This document shows, piece by piece, positions 16,829 through 25,177 of a stretch of DNA of 39,614 nucleotides. This DNA comes from Myxococcota bacterium (GTDB taxonomy: Bacteria > Myxococcota > Kuafuiibacteriia > Kuafuiibacteriales > Kuafuiibacteriaceae): NCBI GenBank assembly GCA_028289325.1, contig JANQQN010000239.1, forward strand, positions 1 through 39,614, in the 5' to 3' direction. The notes under the pieces were generated by a model. The model saw nothing but the letters and a program-made list of their open reading frames with translations, was not told where the DNA came from and did not search any database. The position numbers and the translations under genes were made by a program. The stretch's first letter is position 1. Each line of letters starts with the position of its first letter.

Positions 16829-17353
16829 CAGACCATCGTGTTGCGCGCCGGCGATTTCATCGAGCGCGACAAGACCGGCAACTGGTTCGACACGTACATT
16901 ACCCACAAAGTGCATCAGGGCGTCATCGTCTACCCAGGGCGGGTCGACATCGACCACGCCTGGGCCTATCTGCCCGACTTGGCCCGCGCGGCGGTCGCCC
17001 TCGCCGAGCGACGAGACACGCTCGGCAGATTCGTATCGATCGGATTCCCGGGCCATACGTTCTCCGCCGTCGCGCTCAAGCAGCGCGCGGAAGCGATCCT
17101 CGGACGACCGGTCCGACTCAAGACGTTGCCGTGGCCTTTCATGCGGATCGGAAGCGTGTTCAGCCCCGCCATGCGAGAGGTGCTGGAGATGCGGTACCTG
17201 TGGGACGTCCCTCACCGTATCGATCCCGGGTCTTTCGAACGAGTCCAGCCCGACTTTCAGCCGACCTCGCTCGACGACGTCCTGCGCGACGTTTGGCAGG
17301 CCACCTTGTCACCGGTGACCGATACATCCCCGCGCCTGGCCCACCGAGACTGA
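16829..17353 (+). pseudogene. C-terminal remnant of a short-chain dehydrogenase (extended SDR)
   Basis: The reading frame QTIVLRAGDFIERDKTGNW... matches the C-terminal half of NAD-dependent epimerase/dehydratase-type SDR proteins: RAGDF, then NWFDTYITHK, VYPGRVDIDHAWAYLPDLA and FPGHTFSAVALKQRAE. The family is normally about 300 residues, with an N-terminal Rossmann domain (GxxGxxG) and a YxxxK site. Neither is present in any frame upstream, because the frame meets a stop at 16826-16828 and the DUF4267-like gene occupies the space. A GTG at 16838 could in principle start a 171-residue fragment. The simplest reading is a deletion that removed the N-terminal half. Without the cofactor domain, oxidoreductase activity is not expected. 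Confidence 0.75.
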
Positions 17354-17370
17354 CCACGACGAGGCCATCT

Positions 17371-17447
17371 CGCCGCGACCAGCCGGCCGGGCGAGGGACT
17401 CGCCGCGACAAGGCGGCCGGGCGAGGGACTCGCCGGCGATCAGGACT
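17371..17447. repeat. 30-bp tandem repeat, about 2.5 copies
   Basis: Copies at 17371-17400 and 17401-17430 differ at about two positions. A partial third copy (17431-17447) runs into the end of the peroxidase reading frame. Each full unit ends in GGCGAGGGACT, and together with the next unit it forms a hairpin. Confidence 0.8.
17390..17434. terminator. two tandem hairpins between convergent genes
   Basis: GGCGAG, GGA, CTCGCC forms a 6-bp stem with a 3-base loop at 17390-17404 and again at 17420-17434, 30 bp apart. They sit between the convergent SDR remnant and the peroxidase. No T run follows on either strand, so the terminator role is inferred. Confidence 0.45.
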
Positions 17448-17607
17448 CGAGCGCGTACTCGACGATGTCCGCGAGGGTCAGCCGACCGTCATGCTCGTGA
17501 TCGCGTCCGTATCGGGGACCGTATCGCCGATAGCCCGCGATGTCCTTACTGGGCTTCCAGCCCGGGGTGGTCACGAAGCTCTCCTGGCAGCACCGAAGCA
17601 TCGTTCA
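17440..17607 (-). other. in-frame 3' extension of the peroxidase gene past a TGA
   Basis: Past the TGA at 17605-17607 the same frame continues for 54 codons to a second TGA at 17440-17442. The translated stretch includes ESFVTTPGWKPSKDIAG and ends DGRLTLADIVEYALES, which resembles the usual C-terminus of bacterial animal-type heme peroxidases (TPGW near a terminal [FL]T[ML]ADxxxxA). No frameshift is needed. The first TGA therefore probably replaces a sense codon. Confidence 0.72.
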
Positions 17608-18975
17608 AAATACCTCGAGCAGGATGGCGGAGCCCACCGGCCCCAGCCGTTGACCCTTGCCTTCGACGGCGGCCTCCCGCATTAGGTACAGGAACAGAGG
17701 CGTGTGCTCTTCGAGGCAGGACCGCAGGCGCTTGTCGACGCACTGCCAGCCCCGGGCAAACGGATCGTCGTCCGGGTGAGGCGGCGAGAACTGCAGGTCG
17801 AAGGTGGGGTCGGCGCCGGGATAGCCGAGCGACTGCAGAGCGGCGGCCACGCTCTGGCCACTGGGCAGGCCCAGCACGACCCCTCGACGTAGATTTCGAA
17901 ACGCCAAGGACCGCTCGTCGTCGGACGCGCGAGCGCCGACCACGGGATCCGGCATGCGAATCAGCTCGTCGGTGAGCAGGCTGTCGAACGCCTTCGCGCG
18001 CTGGAACGTAAACCGAGGCTCGATGTCGAGCAGGTATCGCCAGTCGACCACCAGTTCCGGCGGGACCTGGCTGAAGCCCTCGGTTTGAAACCGCTCATCG
18101 AACAACTCCACCGACGGAAAGTCCGCGTTGACCGCATACTCGGCGCGCACGGTCGTATGCCCGAACCGGTACGCGGCCACCGAGAATTCGACCGGCATGC
18201 AGAGTCGGTGGTGGTGCGAGCTACCGTAGGGCGCGCAGATCGGGGTCCGGTGATACTTCTGGGTGAGGTCGAGCAGCCGTTGGGTCGCGAAGTCGAAGAC
18301 GTCGGGTCGGCAGATCCGCTTTAGGAAATCGAACCACACCACGTACTGATAGTGAAACCGGGCCTGTCGCTGCGCTTCTTCGAACGGATAACGGACGAGC
18401 AGTCGATTGTGAAACCGCAGAAACACCAGCTGCATCTGCGATACGAAGATGTTCTCGTCGTTTCTGGGATCGCCGATCAGGGCTCGGCCTTGGTCGTTGC
18501 GGGGAACGTCGTTCGGATTGACTCGCCCCTCGACATCGCTCCCCACCAGCAGACGCCCTTGCTGCGATTCGTCGTACAGGTGAGGCGAAGCCTCGGGCCC
18601 AAAGCCATAAACGCAGTCGAGGTCCAAAGTAGCGGTTCGAAGGTTACCCAGCTTGTTGATCTCACCGATGGATAACTCCGTCGCGCCGAGCCGAGTGGTC
18701 GTATCCAAAGTGACGTCGTGGTCGACAAATTGAGCGAAGAAGGTATACGCCGCCGGCAACTCGCTATCTGGCGATTCATCCCGTGCGTCGTGCATCGGAC
18801 CGCCTGCGCGTCCAAGGGCGGTCGCCATCTCATCGGCCAGACAGTGATCCTTCGAAAAGCCACACAACTCCGCCTGAGACTTCGATATATCCGGGAACAT
18901 CTTGCAGAAGGTACCCAGCTGAGCGTGTGCGCAGCCTCGAGCCTTGGTCATTCCGTGCATCGATTTCTTGGTCAT
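17605..18975 (-). CDS. animal-type heme peroxidase, interrupted by in-frame TGA near the C-terminus
   Basis: The 456-residue product belongs to the animal heme peroxidase superfamily (PF03098 type), which oxidises halides or organic donors with H2O2. Distal His86 is in AQFVDHDVTLD with the heme-linking Asp nearby. GDPRNDENIFVSQMQLVFL and RFHNRLL (187-193) match the family GDxRxNE and HNR blocks. Proximal His273 is in YRFGHTTVRAEY. ATG 18975 has GAGG about 6 bases upstream and gives no signal peptide. The product ends at GPVGSAILLEVF, about 54 residues short of where the same frame would finish, so the protein may be truncated at the C-terminus or the stop may be an error or be read through. 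Confidence 0.83.
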   Translation of the reverse strand: MTKKSMHGMTKARGCAHAQLGTFCKMFPDISKSQAELCGFSKDHCLADEMATALGRAGGPMHDARDESPDSELPAAYTFFAQFVDHDVTLDTTTRLGATELSIGEINKLGNLRTATLDLDCVYGFGPEASPHLYDESQQGRLLVGSDVEGRVNPNDVPRNDQGRALIGDPRNDENIFVSQMQLVFLRFHNRLLVRYPFEEAQRQARFHYQYVVWFDFLKRICRPDVFDFATQRLLDLTQKYHRTPICAPYGSSHHHRLCMPVEFSVAAYRFGHTTVRAEYAVNADFPSVELFDERFQTEGFSQVPPELVVDWRYLLDIEPRFTFQRAKAFDSLLTDELIRMPDPVVGARASDDERSLAFRNLRRGVVLGLPSGQSVAAALQSLGYPGADPTFDLQFSPPHPDDDPFARGWQCVDKRLRSCLEEHTPLFLYLMREAAVEGKGQRLGPVGSAILLEVF

Positions 18976-19412
18976 TTCAGCCTCGTTTTCCGAACAGGCA
19001 CGGAGGCAGTCGCGCCGATTCACTCTCAGCCCGGAATCGCACCACATAACTCATGCCGGCATCATCCTCTGGCAGCGGTAACTCCCACCGACATCTTGCA
19101 CCCACCCATCAGAAACCCATACTTTCGGACATAGTATGTTCGAGGAGACTCTCGCCTTAACTTCATCGCGCAACCCTTGGTGACACCGGCGGCGCCTTGG
19201 CGATGGCGACCGACGCGTGGCGATCGGCGTACGAGCAGCGCGACGCCTTTCAACTTGGTCGTCGACGCCTTACATGAACACACCAAGACACACCATTTCA
19301 GCTCAGGGCACATAAGCGAAGGAAATGACGCAACACCGCGGATCCTCAACCGACAATGGGTACAGGGCTCGGCCGGACTGAGGTCCGGCCGATACGAAAG
19401 GAATCGACCCAA
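18976..19412. other. divergent intergenic region, 437 bp
   Basis: This gap lies between the peroxidase start and the hypothetical gene at 19413 and should hold both promoters. Short frames inside it show no protein-like pattern. Its one notable element is the palindrome at 19118-19142, described separately. No RNA gene was recognised. Confidence 0.5.
19118..19142. promoter_or_regulatory. nested palindromes, candidate operator
   Basis: CATACT and AGTATG (19118-19123 and 19133-19138) are perfect inverted arms nine bases apart. A second, overlapping near-palindrome GGACATAGTATGTTC (19128-19142) has one mismatch pair. The AT-rich site sits between two divergent genes in GC-rich DNA, which fits a regulator-binding site. 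No specific regulator can be named. Confidence 0.4.
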
Positions 19413-20183
19413 ATGGTGGACCCAACGAGTACGACGAATGTGTGCGGCGCCGGGCGCACGCCTGGACTGACCGATGGCGTTTCTGGCCTGGCAGACCGGG
19501 ACCGCTCGGATCTCCTCGGCGCGGCGAACGCGGTGTCGCCCGACGGCGTGGGATCGACGGCCCGCAACCTGCTAGGCACTGAGCAAGACGGTTTCTCTAC
19601 CCCCGATCTCGTTCAATATGCGCAGGCCAACAATGGCGTTCGAACCGATGCTCCGGCCGCCACCAGCCGCGACACCATAACCTTTGTCGATAAGCGTCTG
19701 GGTCGGGTCACCCTTCCTCGACCCGAGGACCACATGCGAGCCTACGACGCCAGCCACCCGCGGTATCACGAGTACGAGCACATCGGCGTGCTCCATCGAG
19801 GACCGGTCGATGCCGACAAGATGTGGGAAGCCTTCCGTCGGCATCCTGCGCCCGGCGGTGATGGCCAACCCGTCAGCACCGGTGACGAGACCTACGTGAG
19901 CGTTGCCGGCGGCATCGTGCAGGGTACCGTCACCCATACGGTCCGCGACAGCGATCAGACGATCGTCAACACCACCAAGCCCGACCACACCCTGCACGAC
20001 GGCCAAGTGCAGCGCAGCCTCATCATCACCGACCAGGGCGCATTCGTGTACACCACCGGCCGGGGCATCAACTCCAACGCGATCACCCAAGCCATGAACA
20101 GCAGCCAGATCGGCGTCAACATGACGTGGGGCGGCATTAACAGCGACGTGGCCGACGAGTATCAGCGGCTCATGTCGGAATAG
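19413..20183 (+). CDS. hypothetical protein
   Basis: I cannot name this 256-residue protein. It has no signal peptide or membrane segment. The N-terminal ~80 residues are Gly/Asp/Thr-rich and loosely resemble the start of the peptidoglycan-binding protein at 2870-4336 (DGxxxxDL/V followed by a short helix and GVxT). The rest is a compact beta-rich domain with HPRYHEYEHIGVLHRG, VQGTVTHTVRDS, IVNTTKPDHTLHDGQVQRSL and VYTTGRGINSN; the repeated His/Asp motifs could be functional. ATG 19413 is preferred because AAAGGA precedes it by about 10 bases. It converges on the hypothetical gene at 20204-20719, with 20 bases between stops. Confidence 0.68.
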   Translation: MVDPTSTTNVCGAGRTPGLTDGVSGLADRDRSDLLGAANAVSPDGVGSTARNLLGTEQDGFSTPDLVQYAQANNGVRTDAPAATSRDTITFVDKRLGRVTLPRPEDHMRAYDASHPRYHEYEHIGVLHRGPVDADKMWEAFRRHPAPGGDGQPVSTGDETYVSVAGGIVQGTVTHTVRDSDQTIVNTTKPDHTLHDGQVQRSLIITDQGAFVYTTGRGINSNAITQAMNSSQIGVNMTWGGINSDVADEYQRLMSE

Positions 20184-20203
20184 TCAGTCACCGCCGCCGA
20201 GTA

Positions 20204-20719
20204 CTATTCATCGCTCACGTTGAGCTGACCTCGGCGAACCTTCGGTTTCGGCGACGCTTCGCGCGTCGGCGCAGCGCTTGCTGCCGAAGCCGCGCCTGCC
20301 CGTCCGGATCGCCCTTCCGCCCCCAACAGATCTTTGACCTGAAGGCCCTTAGGGTCCCGCGGAGACGCGACCTTGGGGGCGACCAGGGGCATCGAGCGCC
20401 CTTCCTGCTGGAGAAACGCGCGCGCCGTGTCCCGCATCTGGGCCCCGCCGCTCAGCGCTTCGAGGTGAGGTCGGATGCCCGTCGCGTTGGCGACCACCAC
20501 CGCCAGAAGGTTGGCCGCCGCCGGCGAGTCGAGGGTCGATCTCAGGGCCACGATCAGCTGAAGGGCCCGTCGAACCTCCGCCCGCGCGGAGGGGCTTTGC
20601 ACCACGCTCTCCATGACATCGGCCATCGCTTCGAAGCCCGACTGCGTCAGCTCGAATCGCTCGGATCGACCGGTGGTCAGATGCTGCATCAAGGCCTCTT
20701 CGAAGCGTGTGGTCGCCAT
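20204..20719 (-). CDS. hypothetical helical protein
   Basis: A 171-residue protein of unknown family. Residues 1-95 are helical (FEEALMQHL, FEAMADVMESVV, ALQLIVALRSTL, ANLLAVVVANATGIRPHLEAL). The C-terminal part (~105-171) is basic, with an Ala/Ser-rich segment ending PKPKVRRGQLNVSDE. Residues ~51-92 align loosely with ~57-97 of the protein at 4338-4934 (about nine identities in forty). Both sit beside a protein of unknown or wall-binding function. No membrane segment or enzymatic motif is seen. The ribosome site before ATG 20719 is weak. Confidence 0.62.
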   Translation of the reverse strand: MATTRFEEALMQHLTTGRSERFELTQSGFEAMADVMESVVQSPSARAEVRRALQLIVALRSTLDSPAAANLLAVVVANATGIRPHLEALSGGAQMRDTARAFLQQEGRSMPLVAPKVASPRDPKGLQVKDLLGAEGRSGRAGAASAASAAPTREASPKPKVRRGQLNVSDE

Positions 20720-20744
20720 CCGAGGCAGTCTACGCCAATCTGGG

Positions 20745-20768
20745 GCCGGCGAGGAGCCTCGCGCCGGC
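20745..20768 (-). terminator. hairpin after the TonB2-type operon
   Basis: GCCGGCG and CGCCGGC (outer arms 20745-20751 and 20762-20768) pair strongly, with further inner pairing. The hairpin starts 27 bases past the receptor stop. No T run is present. Confidence 0.45.
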
Positions 20769-20794
20769 GATACCGAGATGAGCTTTCGCGGTGG

Positions 20795-23700
20795 TTATTG
20801 GAGGGCGATCTTGAAGCTGAGGCTGAACGTACGACCGCGGTTGAACGCGCGCCACAATTCGCCGCCGCGGGTCCATTCAAGTCGAGGGTCGATCAGGTTC
20901 GACGCGCCAACCCGTAGCGCTCCCGCCGTCAGGTCGTCTTCCCAGATGCGCCACGTCCAGGTGATGTCCAGCGTCGGAATCTGCTCCTGAATGATGGAGA
21001 ATTCCTGAGCGACGCGGAACAGGCGGGGCCCGACCTGGTTGTACGCGATCGTCAAGTCGTGCTCATCGCTGGAGTAGCCGGCCTGTACGTTGAGGGTGTA
21101 GTCCGCCTGGCCCGTCAACTCTCGACCGGGCTTATCGAAGCCGTCACCCCTCACCTGAACGCTCGAGAACAGGAACGCAACGTTGGCCATCACGTAGATG
21201 TTGTCGATGAACTCGGGTCCATCGATCCATTCGCGAAGGTGGCCGAACTCGAACCGGCCCCCGAGCTCGATGCCGAAGACGTCCGCACGCCGACTGTTTT
21301 CGAAGACGAAGACCTGACCCGACCCACCGGCCCGGAATCGCAAGACCTGTTCGATGGGATCGGTGTACCCCTTCCAGAAGCCGCCCAGAGTCAACGACTC
21401 GGTGGGTGTCGGGTACCACTCCAGGCGCCCTTCCACCGCGTCGATGATCGCCGGCACCAAGTCCTCGTTTCCGATGAAGTTTTCGCCGGTATCCGGGTTG
21501 ATGAATTCGGCGTCGGACAGCTCGTTCAAGGTCGGGCGGGAAGTCGTCTTTCCGTAGGCGCCGCGGAGCTGGAGGTCCTCCAGGATGAACCAGGTCGTAG
21601 AGATGGACGGGAACCACTCCTTGCGCCGAAAATCGGCCTCCTCCTCGGAGACAGTCCTAAACGTTCGCACATACGTGTCCACATCCTCGTAGCGGACGCC
21701 GCCAACCACGCGAAGAAGGTCTCCCAGACGAACGTCGGCCATGCCGTAAGCACCAAAGACATCGATAAAGCCCTCCGAGTCGTCGCGAAACGAGTCGGAT
21801 TGATCGAAAAATTCGATGGTGTTCCCAATCTCTGACGTGTTGTACAGAACTTCAGGGTCGAGTTCTCTGAGGTTTAGGTCTACTCCCTCGGCGCCGGCCA
21901 GCAGGAACTCACGATTCAAGACGTCACGGTCCTGAGCCGTCCACGCGACCCCCGTCTTGAAGGTTATCCCCAGCCAGTTCTGTTCGGCATCCAGAGGCGT
22001 CACCGAGAGATCGAGCATCCCGCTGAGGAGGCGATCATCAACCTCGTTGAACCGACGGGTGACACCGGATTCCGTATCCGACAGGAATACGTCTTCGCCG
22101 CCTTCCAGATTGTCGATGTTATAAGTCCGACGGTCAGGAGCATCGCGGATCGCCTCCGCATAGACGCCGCGATACTCGAGTTTGATAAGACTACCGAAGA
22201 ATTCATGGCTGCCGGCGACCTGCTGAGCGATCAGCGTCCGGTCGATCCAGCTGAGCTCGAAGTCGATCTCAATACGTTCTGCGGTATCGAGAACACGATC
22301 GCTGGTCGTCCGCTCACCACGTTGCTGAGTCTGGTGCGCGTAAAACGTGCTCGCGTTGATCTGATGGCCATCCCACTCCGCGGATACCGTCAACAGTCCG
22401 CCGATGTCCGAGTTAAAATCCGTTCGATTCTCGGTGGATCGAAACTGCGGCACCAGGATCAGCGTTCGATTGGGGCCGGGGTTAGTGCTGAATCCGTTCT
22501 GCGTCCGCCGCTGGCGGCGCCACTTATTGCTCCACTTGACTGACGCGATGGCGCCCAGCCGACCATCCCAGAAGATGTCAAAGGCGCCACCGCCAGCCAG
22601 AGCCAAGCCGAAGTCAGGCGGGAGGGTCGTGGGATCTAGATTGTAGATGTTGTTCAACGACCGCGCGATAGCGTTGACCTCTTCATCGCTGTCAAAAGGC
22701 GGAACGGTCAGGGTGCGCTCACCATCATTCGTGGCTTCGATGATTTCATCAGGAATGGCGCGCGTGCCATCATCGAACCCAAAGATATCGGTCCCCCCGC
22801 CCTCATAGGTTAGCCCCTCGGAGAGCGCGCTAAACGTGTTGATGCCGCTGGACACAGTCATCGACACGAATGGGCTGCTCGGAATACCTCGGGTCTTCAG
22901 GTCGATCAAACCCCCGCCAAACTCGGCCGGCCGGTCTGGGGAGTAGCTCTTTTGAACCTCGATGCCCGAAAGAACACCGGTCGGAAACAAGTCGAGCGGA
23001 ACGACCCGTAGCAGCGGCTCCGGGCTGGGCAGCGGCGACCCGTTCCACATCGTATAGGTGTATCGAAAGTTCTGACCGCGAACGAGGACGTACCTCCCTT
23101 GCTCGATGAGCAAACCGGACACCCGCTGCAGGGCTTCGGCCGCATCGCTGTCGCCGGCGGCAGCCATCTGCTCGGCGCCCAGCACTTCGCTGACCGCCGA
23201 AGTCTCACGCTGGGCCTCGATGGTCGACGCGATGCTGCCCTCGACGTAGGGCGCGGTGACCACGTAGTCGGCCAGCTGAAGACCGGCCGGGGTGAGCTCG
23301 AGGGCGAGGGTCACCTCGCGCGCAGGAATGACGCGGATGTTGTCTTTGGTTTGGGTCGCATAGTCCGGGTGGACCACGGACACCGAGTAGGTGCCCGCCG
23401 GTAGCTCGACCGCGAACGCCCCCTCGCGGTCGGTCTCCGCCTCCACGGAGCTACCGCTGAAGAACAGCCGCGCGCGAACGACCGGCTTCTTGTCCTCCAC
23501 GGAGGTGATGGTGCCCTTCAAGGCGCCGGGCGGGAGCTCTTCTTCGGCATTGTCGGTCTGCGAGCGCCCGCGCTCCGCGATGCGCTCGCCCGCGAGTACG
23601 GAGCTGCGCCCCGAGTTCTCGATGTCGAGCACCGGCTCTTCCCCGGAGCGGAGGGTGACGATGATCTGAACGAGCTCCCCTTCATCAGTGAGCAGGTCGA

Positions 23701-23974
23701 GGTCGACGACCTTGTCCTCGCCGCGAAACATCAACAGGTTCAAACGACCGGACGGGATCTGGACCGACAGTCCACCGATAGCATCGGTCTTACCGAGAAC
23801 TTGGGCGCCAGCGCGAACCTCGACGTTCGTTACCGGCGCGCCTTCCTCGAAGACGAAAATGTCGATCAAGGACCGAGCCATCTGGGAGGCGACGGGCCCG
23901 GCGGGCTGGGCCGCCTGAACGCCGGCGTCCTGAGGGACGCTGGCCAGCGCCAGAAAGAGCGAAACTGCGAGCAT
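20795..23974 (-). CDS. TonB-dependent outer-membrane receptor
   Basis: A 1059-residue outer-membrane beta-barrel receptor. A hydrophobic N-terminus is followed by two carboxypeptidase-regulatory-like beta-sandwich domains (~35-110 and ~150-228; the second has DREGAFAVELPAGTYSVSV). A TonB box-like DYVVTAP (236-242) precedes the plug (~255-370; AAEALQRVSGLLI, GVLSGIEVQKSYSPDRPAEF and FGGGLIDLKTRG). The rest is a 22-strand-type barrel with many aromatic ends. It would bind an external ligand and import it with energy from TonB. ATG 23974 has GGAAGA about 10 bases upstream. It is the last gene of the TonB2 block, 21 bases after the TPR gene. The ligand cannot be deduced; the length and extra N-terminal domains suggest something bulkier than a simple siderophore. 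Confidence 0.93.
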   Translation of the reverse strand: MLAVSLFLALASVPQDAGVQAAQPAGPVASQMARSLIDIFVFEEGAPVTNVEVRAGAQVLGKTDAIGGLSVQIPSGRLNLLMFRGEDKVVDLDLLTDEGELVQIIVTLRSGEEPVLDIENSGRSSVLAGERIAERGRSQTDNAEEELPPGALKGTITSVEDKKPVVRARLFFSGSSVEAETDREGAFAVELPAGTYSVSVVHPDYATQTKDNIRVIPAREVTLALELTPAGLQLADYVVTAPYVEGSIASTIEAQRETSAVSEVLGAEQMAAAGDSDAAEALQRVSGLLIEQGRYVLVRGQNFRYTYTMWNGSPLPSPEPLLRVVPLDLFPTGVLSGIEVQKSYSPDRPAEFGGGLIDLKTRGIPSSPFVSMTVSSGINTFSALSEGLTYEGGGTDIFGFDDGTRAIPDEIIEATNDGERTLTVPPFDSDEEVNAIARSLNNIYNLDPTTLPPDFGLALAGGGAFDIFWDGRLGAIASVKWSNKWRRQRRTQNGFSTNPGPNRTLILVPQFRSTENRTDFNSDIGGLLTVSAEWDGHQINASTFYAHQTQQRGERTTSDRVLDTAERIEIDFELSWIDRTLIAQQVAGSHEFFGSLIKLEYRGVYAEAIRDAPDRRTYNIDNLEGGEDVFLSDTESGVTRRFNEVDDRLLSGMLDLSVTPLDAEQNWLGITFKTGVAWTAQDRDVLNREFLLAGAEGVDLNLRELDPEVLYNTSEIGNTIEFFDQSDSFRDDSEGFIDVFGAYGMADVRLGDLLRVVGGVRYEDVDTYVRTFRTVSEEEADFRRKEWFPSISTTWFILEDLQLRGAYGKTTSRPTLNELSDAEFINPDTGENFIGNEDLVPAIIDAVEGRLEWYPTPTESLTLGGFWKGYTDPIEQVLRFRAGGSGQVFVFENSRRADVFGIELGGRFEFGHLREWIDGPEFIDNIYVMANVAFLFSSVQVRGDGFDKPGRELTGQADYTLNVQAGYSSDEHDLTIAYNQVGPRLFRVAQEFSIIQEQIPTLDITWTWRIWEDDLTAGALRVGASNLIDPRLEWTRGGELWRAFNRGRTFSLSFKIALQ

Positions 23975-23995
23975 GATTCTGGTCTTCCGACGCGA

Positions 23996-25177
23996 TCAGC
24001 AGCGCCACTGCTGCCCGCGGCAGTCCACCATCGCTTTTCGAAGCTCGGTGGCCTGGCGGAAGATCTGGGGGTCGCGAAGACCCGACAGAAGCTTCTCCGC
24101 GCGAGCGAAATTCTTAGTCTTGAAGTGGGCGTACGCAAGGGCGTATCGGATGCTCTCATCCTTGAGGAGGCCGACGCGCTCGAGGTCGCGGTCCATGGTG
24201 GCCACGAGCTCGTAGTCGCGCATCTGCACCAGCACGGAGAGTCGCTGCCGCAACCGCTTCTCACTGTCGGCAATCCGGCCGTTCAGGGCGAGGGTACGGA
24301 AGGGGTCGCCGGCGCGCCGGAACAGCTCCGCGGCCTCCACCACCAGCGCGTCTTCGCCGGTTGTGAGGGCCGCGTTCTCAAGAAGCGCGCCTGCCGTCCG
24401 ATAGTGTCGTTCGTCTTTGTAGACGCGAGCCAGCTCCACGGTGACCGGAATCTCGTCGGGATAGCGCAGGCGCGCCAGCTCCAGGAACCGGAGCGCCTCC
24501 TGCGCACTGCCGGAACGGTACAGCGCCGTGCCGATGGCCAGGTAGTCCTTGAAGCCGGCTTGGGTGCGCTCGAGATAGTCGCGACCGAGCAGCGACGCCA
24601 CCGAATAGAGTCGGGCCTCGATGGCGTAGAAGACCTTTCGACGAAGGAGCTCGTTGTAGCTCGGATGACGCCGCTGCCCTTCGCCGAGCAGGCGCCAAGC
24701 CTCCTCGTAGCGCTTGAGCTTCCACGCCGCTTCGGCCCGCATGGCGAAGGTCGACTGGATCTCGGCCGCCTTCTGTGGCTGCTCTTCGAACGCCTCCAAC
24801 GCCTTTTCGAATTGGTTCGAGTAGAAGTACGCCTGCCCTAGGTACACGTAGAGAATCGGCGCGACCGTCTTGTCCGTACCTTCAGGGGGCGGCGCCGCGA
24901 TCGAAGCCTCAAAGTCTTCCGCCGCCTGACTGTACAGGCTGAGGTTCAGGCGCACGATGCCGCGGAGGAGATAGTAGCGCCCCTGGTCGAGGTTTTCATC
25001 GTTCTTGTCGACCTGGGCGAGGATCGCCGACGCCCGCTGGTAGTTCGCATCGCGAACGAGAACCGTCGCGAGGTCGAGGAAGTTGATCTCCTCGGCCTTC
25101 TTCTTCTTTTTGGCCGTGGCTGGCGACGAGAGCGCGAGCGATGCCAGAACCATCAGCAGCAACTTCGCGGTCTTCAT
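23996..25177 (-). CDS. TPR-repeat periplasmic protein of the TonB2 system
   Basis: The 393-residue protein starts MKTAKLLLMVLASLALSSPATA, a signal peptide, then a Lys-rich stretch. The mature part is helical repeats of the TPR type (YYLLRGIVRLNLSLYSQAAE, YVYLGQAYFYSNQFEKALEA, YLAIGTALYRSGSAQEALRF). A TPR protein closes the TonB2 operon in Vibrio, where it follows tonB2; the same place here suggests a periplasmic scaffold for the TonB2-receptor complex. ATG 25177 overlaps the tonB2 stop by four bases, which decides the start against an upstream in-frame codon at 25216. Confidence 0.86.
   Translation of the reverse strand: MKTAKLLLMVLASLALSSPATAKKKKKAEEINFLDLATVLVRDANYQRASAILAQVDKNDENLDQGRYYLLRGIVRLNLSLYSQAAEDFEASIAAPPPEGTDKTVAPILYVYLGQAYFYSNQFEKALEAFEEQPQKAAEIQSTFAMRAEAAWKLKRYEEAWRLLGEGQRRHPSYNELLRRKVFYAIEARLYSVASLLGRDYLERTQAGFKDYLAIGTALYRSGSAQEALRFLELARLRYPDEIPVTVELARVYKDERHYRTAGALLENAALTTGEDALVVEAAELFRRAGDPFRTLALNGRIADSEKRLRQRLSVLVQMRDYELVATMDRDLERVGLLKDESIRYALAYAHFKTKNFARAEKLLSGLRDPQIFRQATELRKAMVDCRGQQWRC

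Noticed and set aside
17371..17447. CRISPR array
   Set aside because: The units are directly adjacent 30-bp tandem repeats with no spacers and no cas genes nearby.
17605..17607. Selenocysteine codon in the heme peroxidase
   Set aside because: I see no convincing bacterial SECIS-like hairpin just after the TGA, and the position does not look like a redox Cys site in the family.
21059..21835. Plus-strand open frame opposite the TonB-dependent receptor
   Set aside because: The receptor on the minus strand has full family structure; the opposite frame has no recognisable motif.
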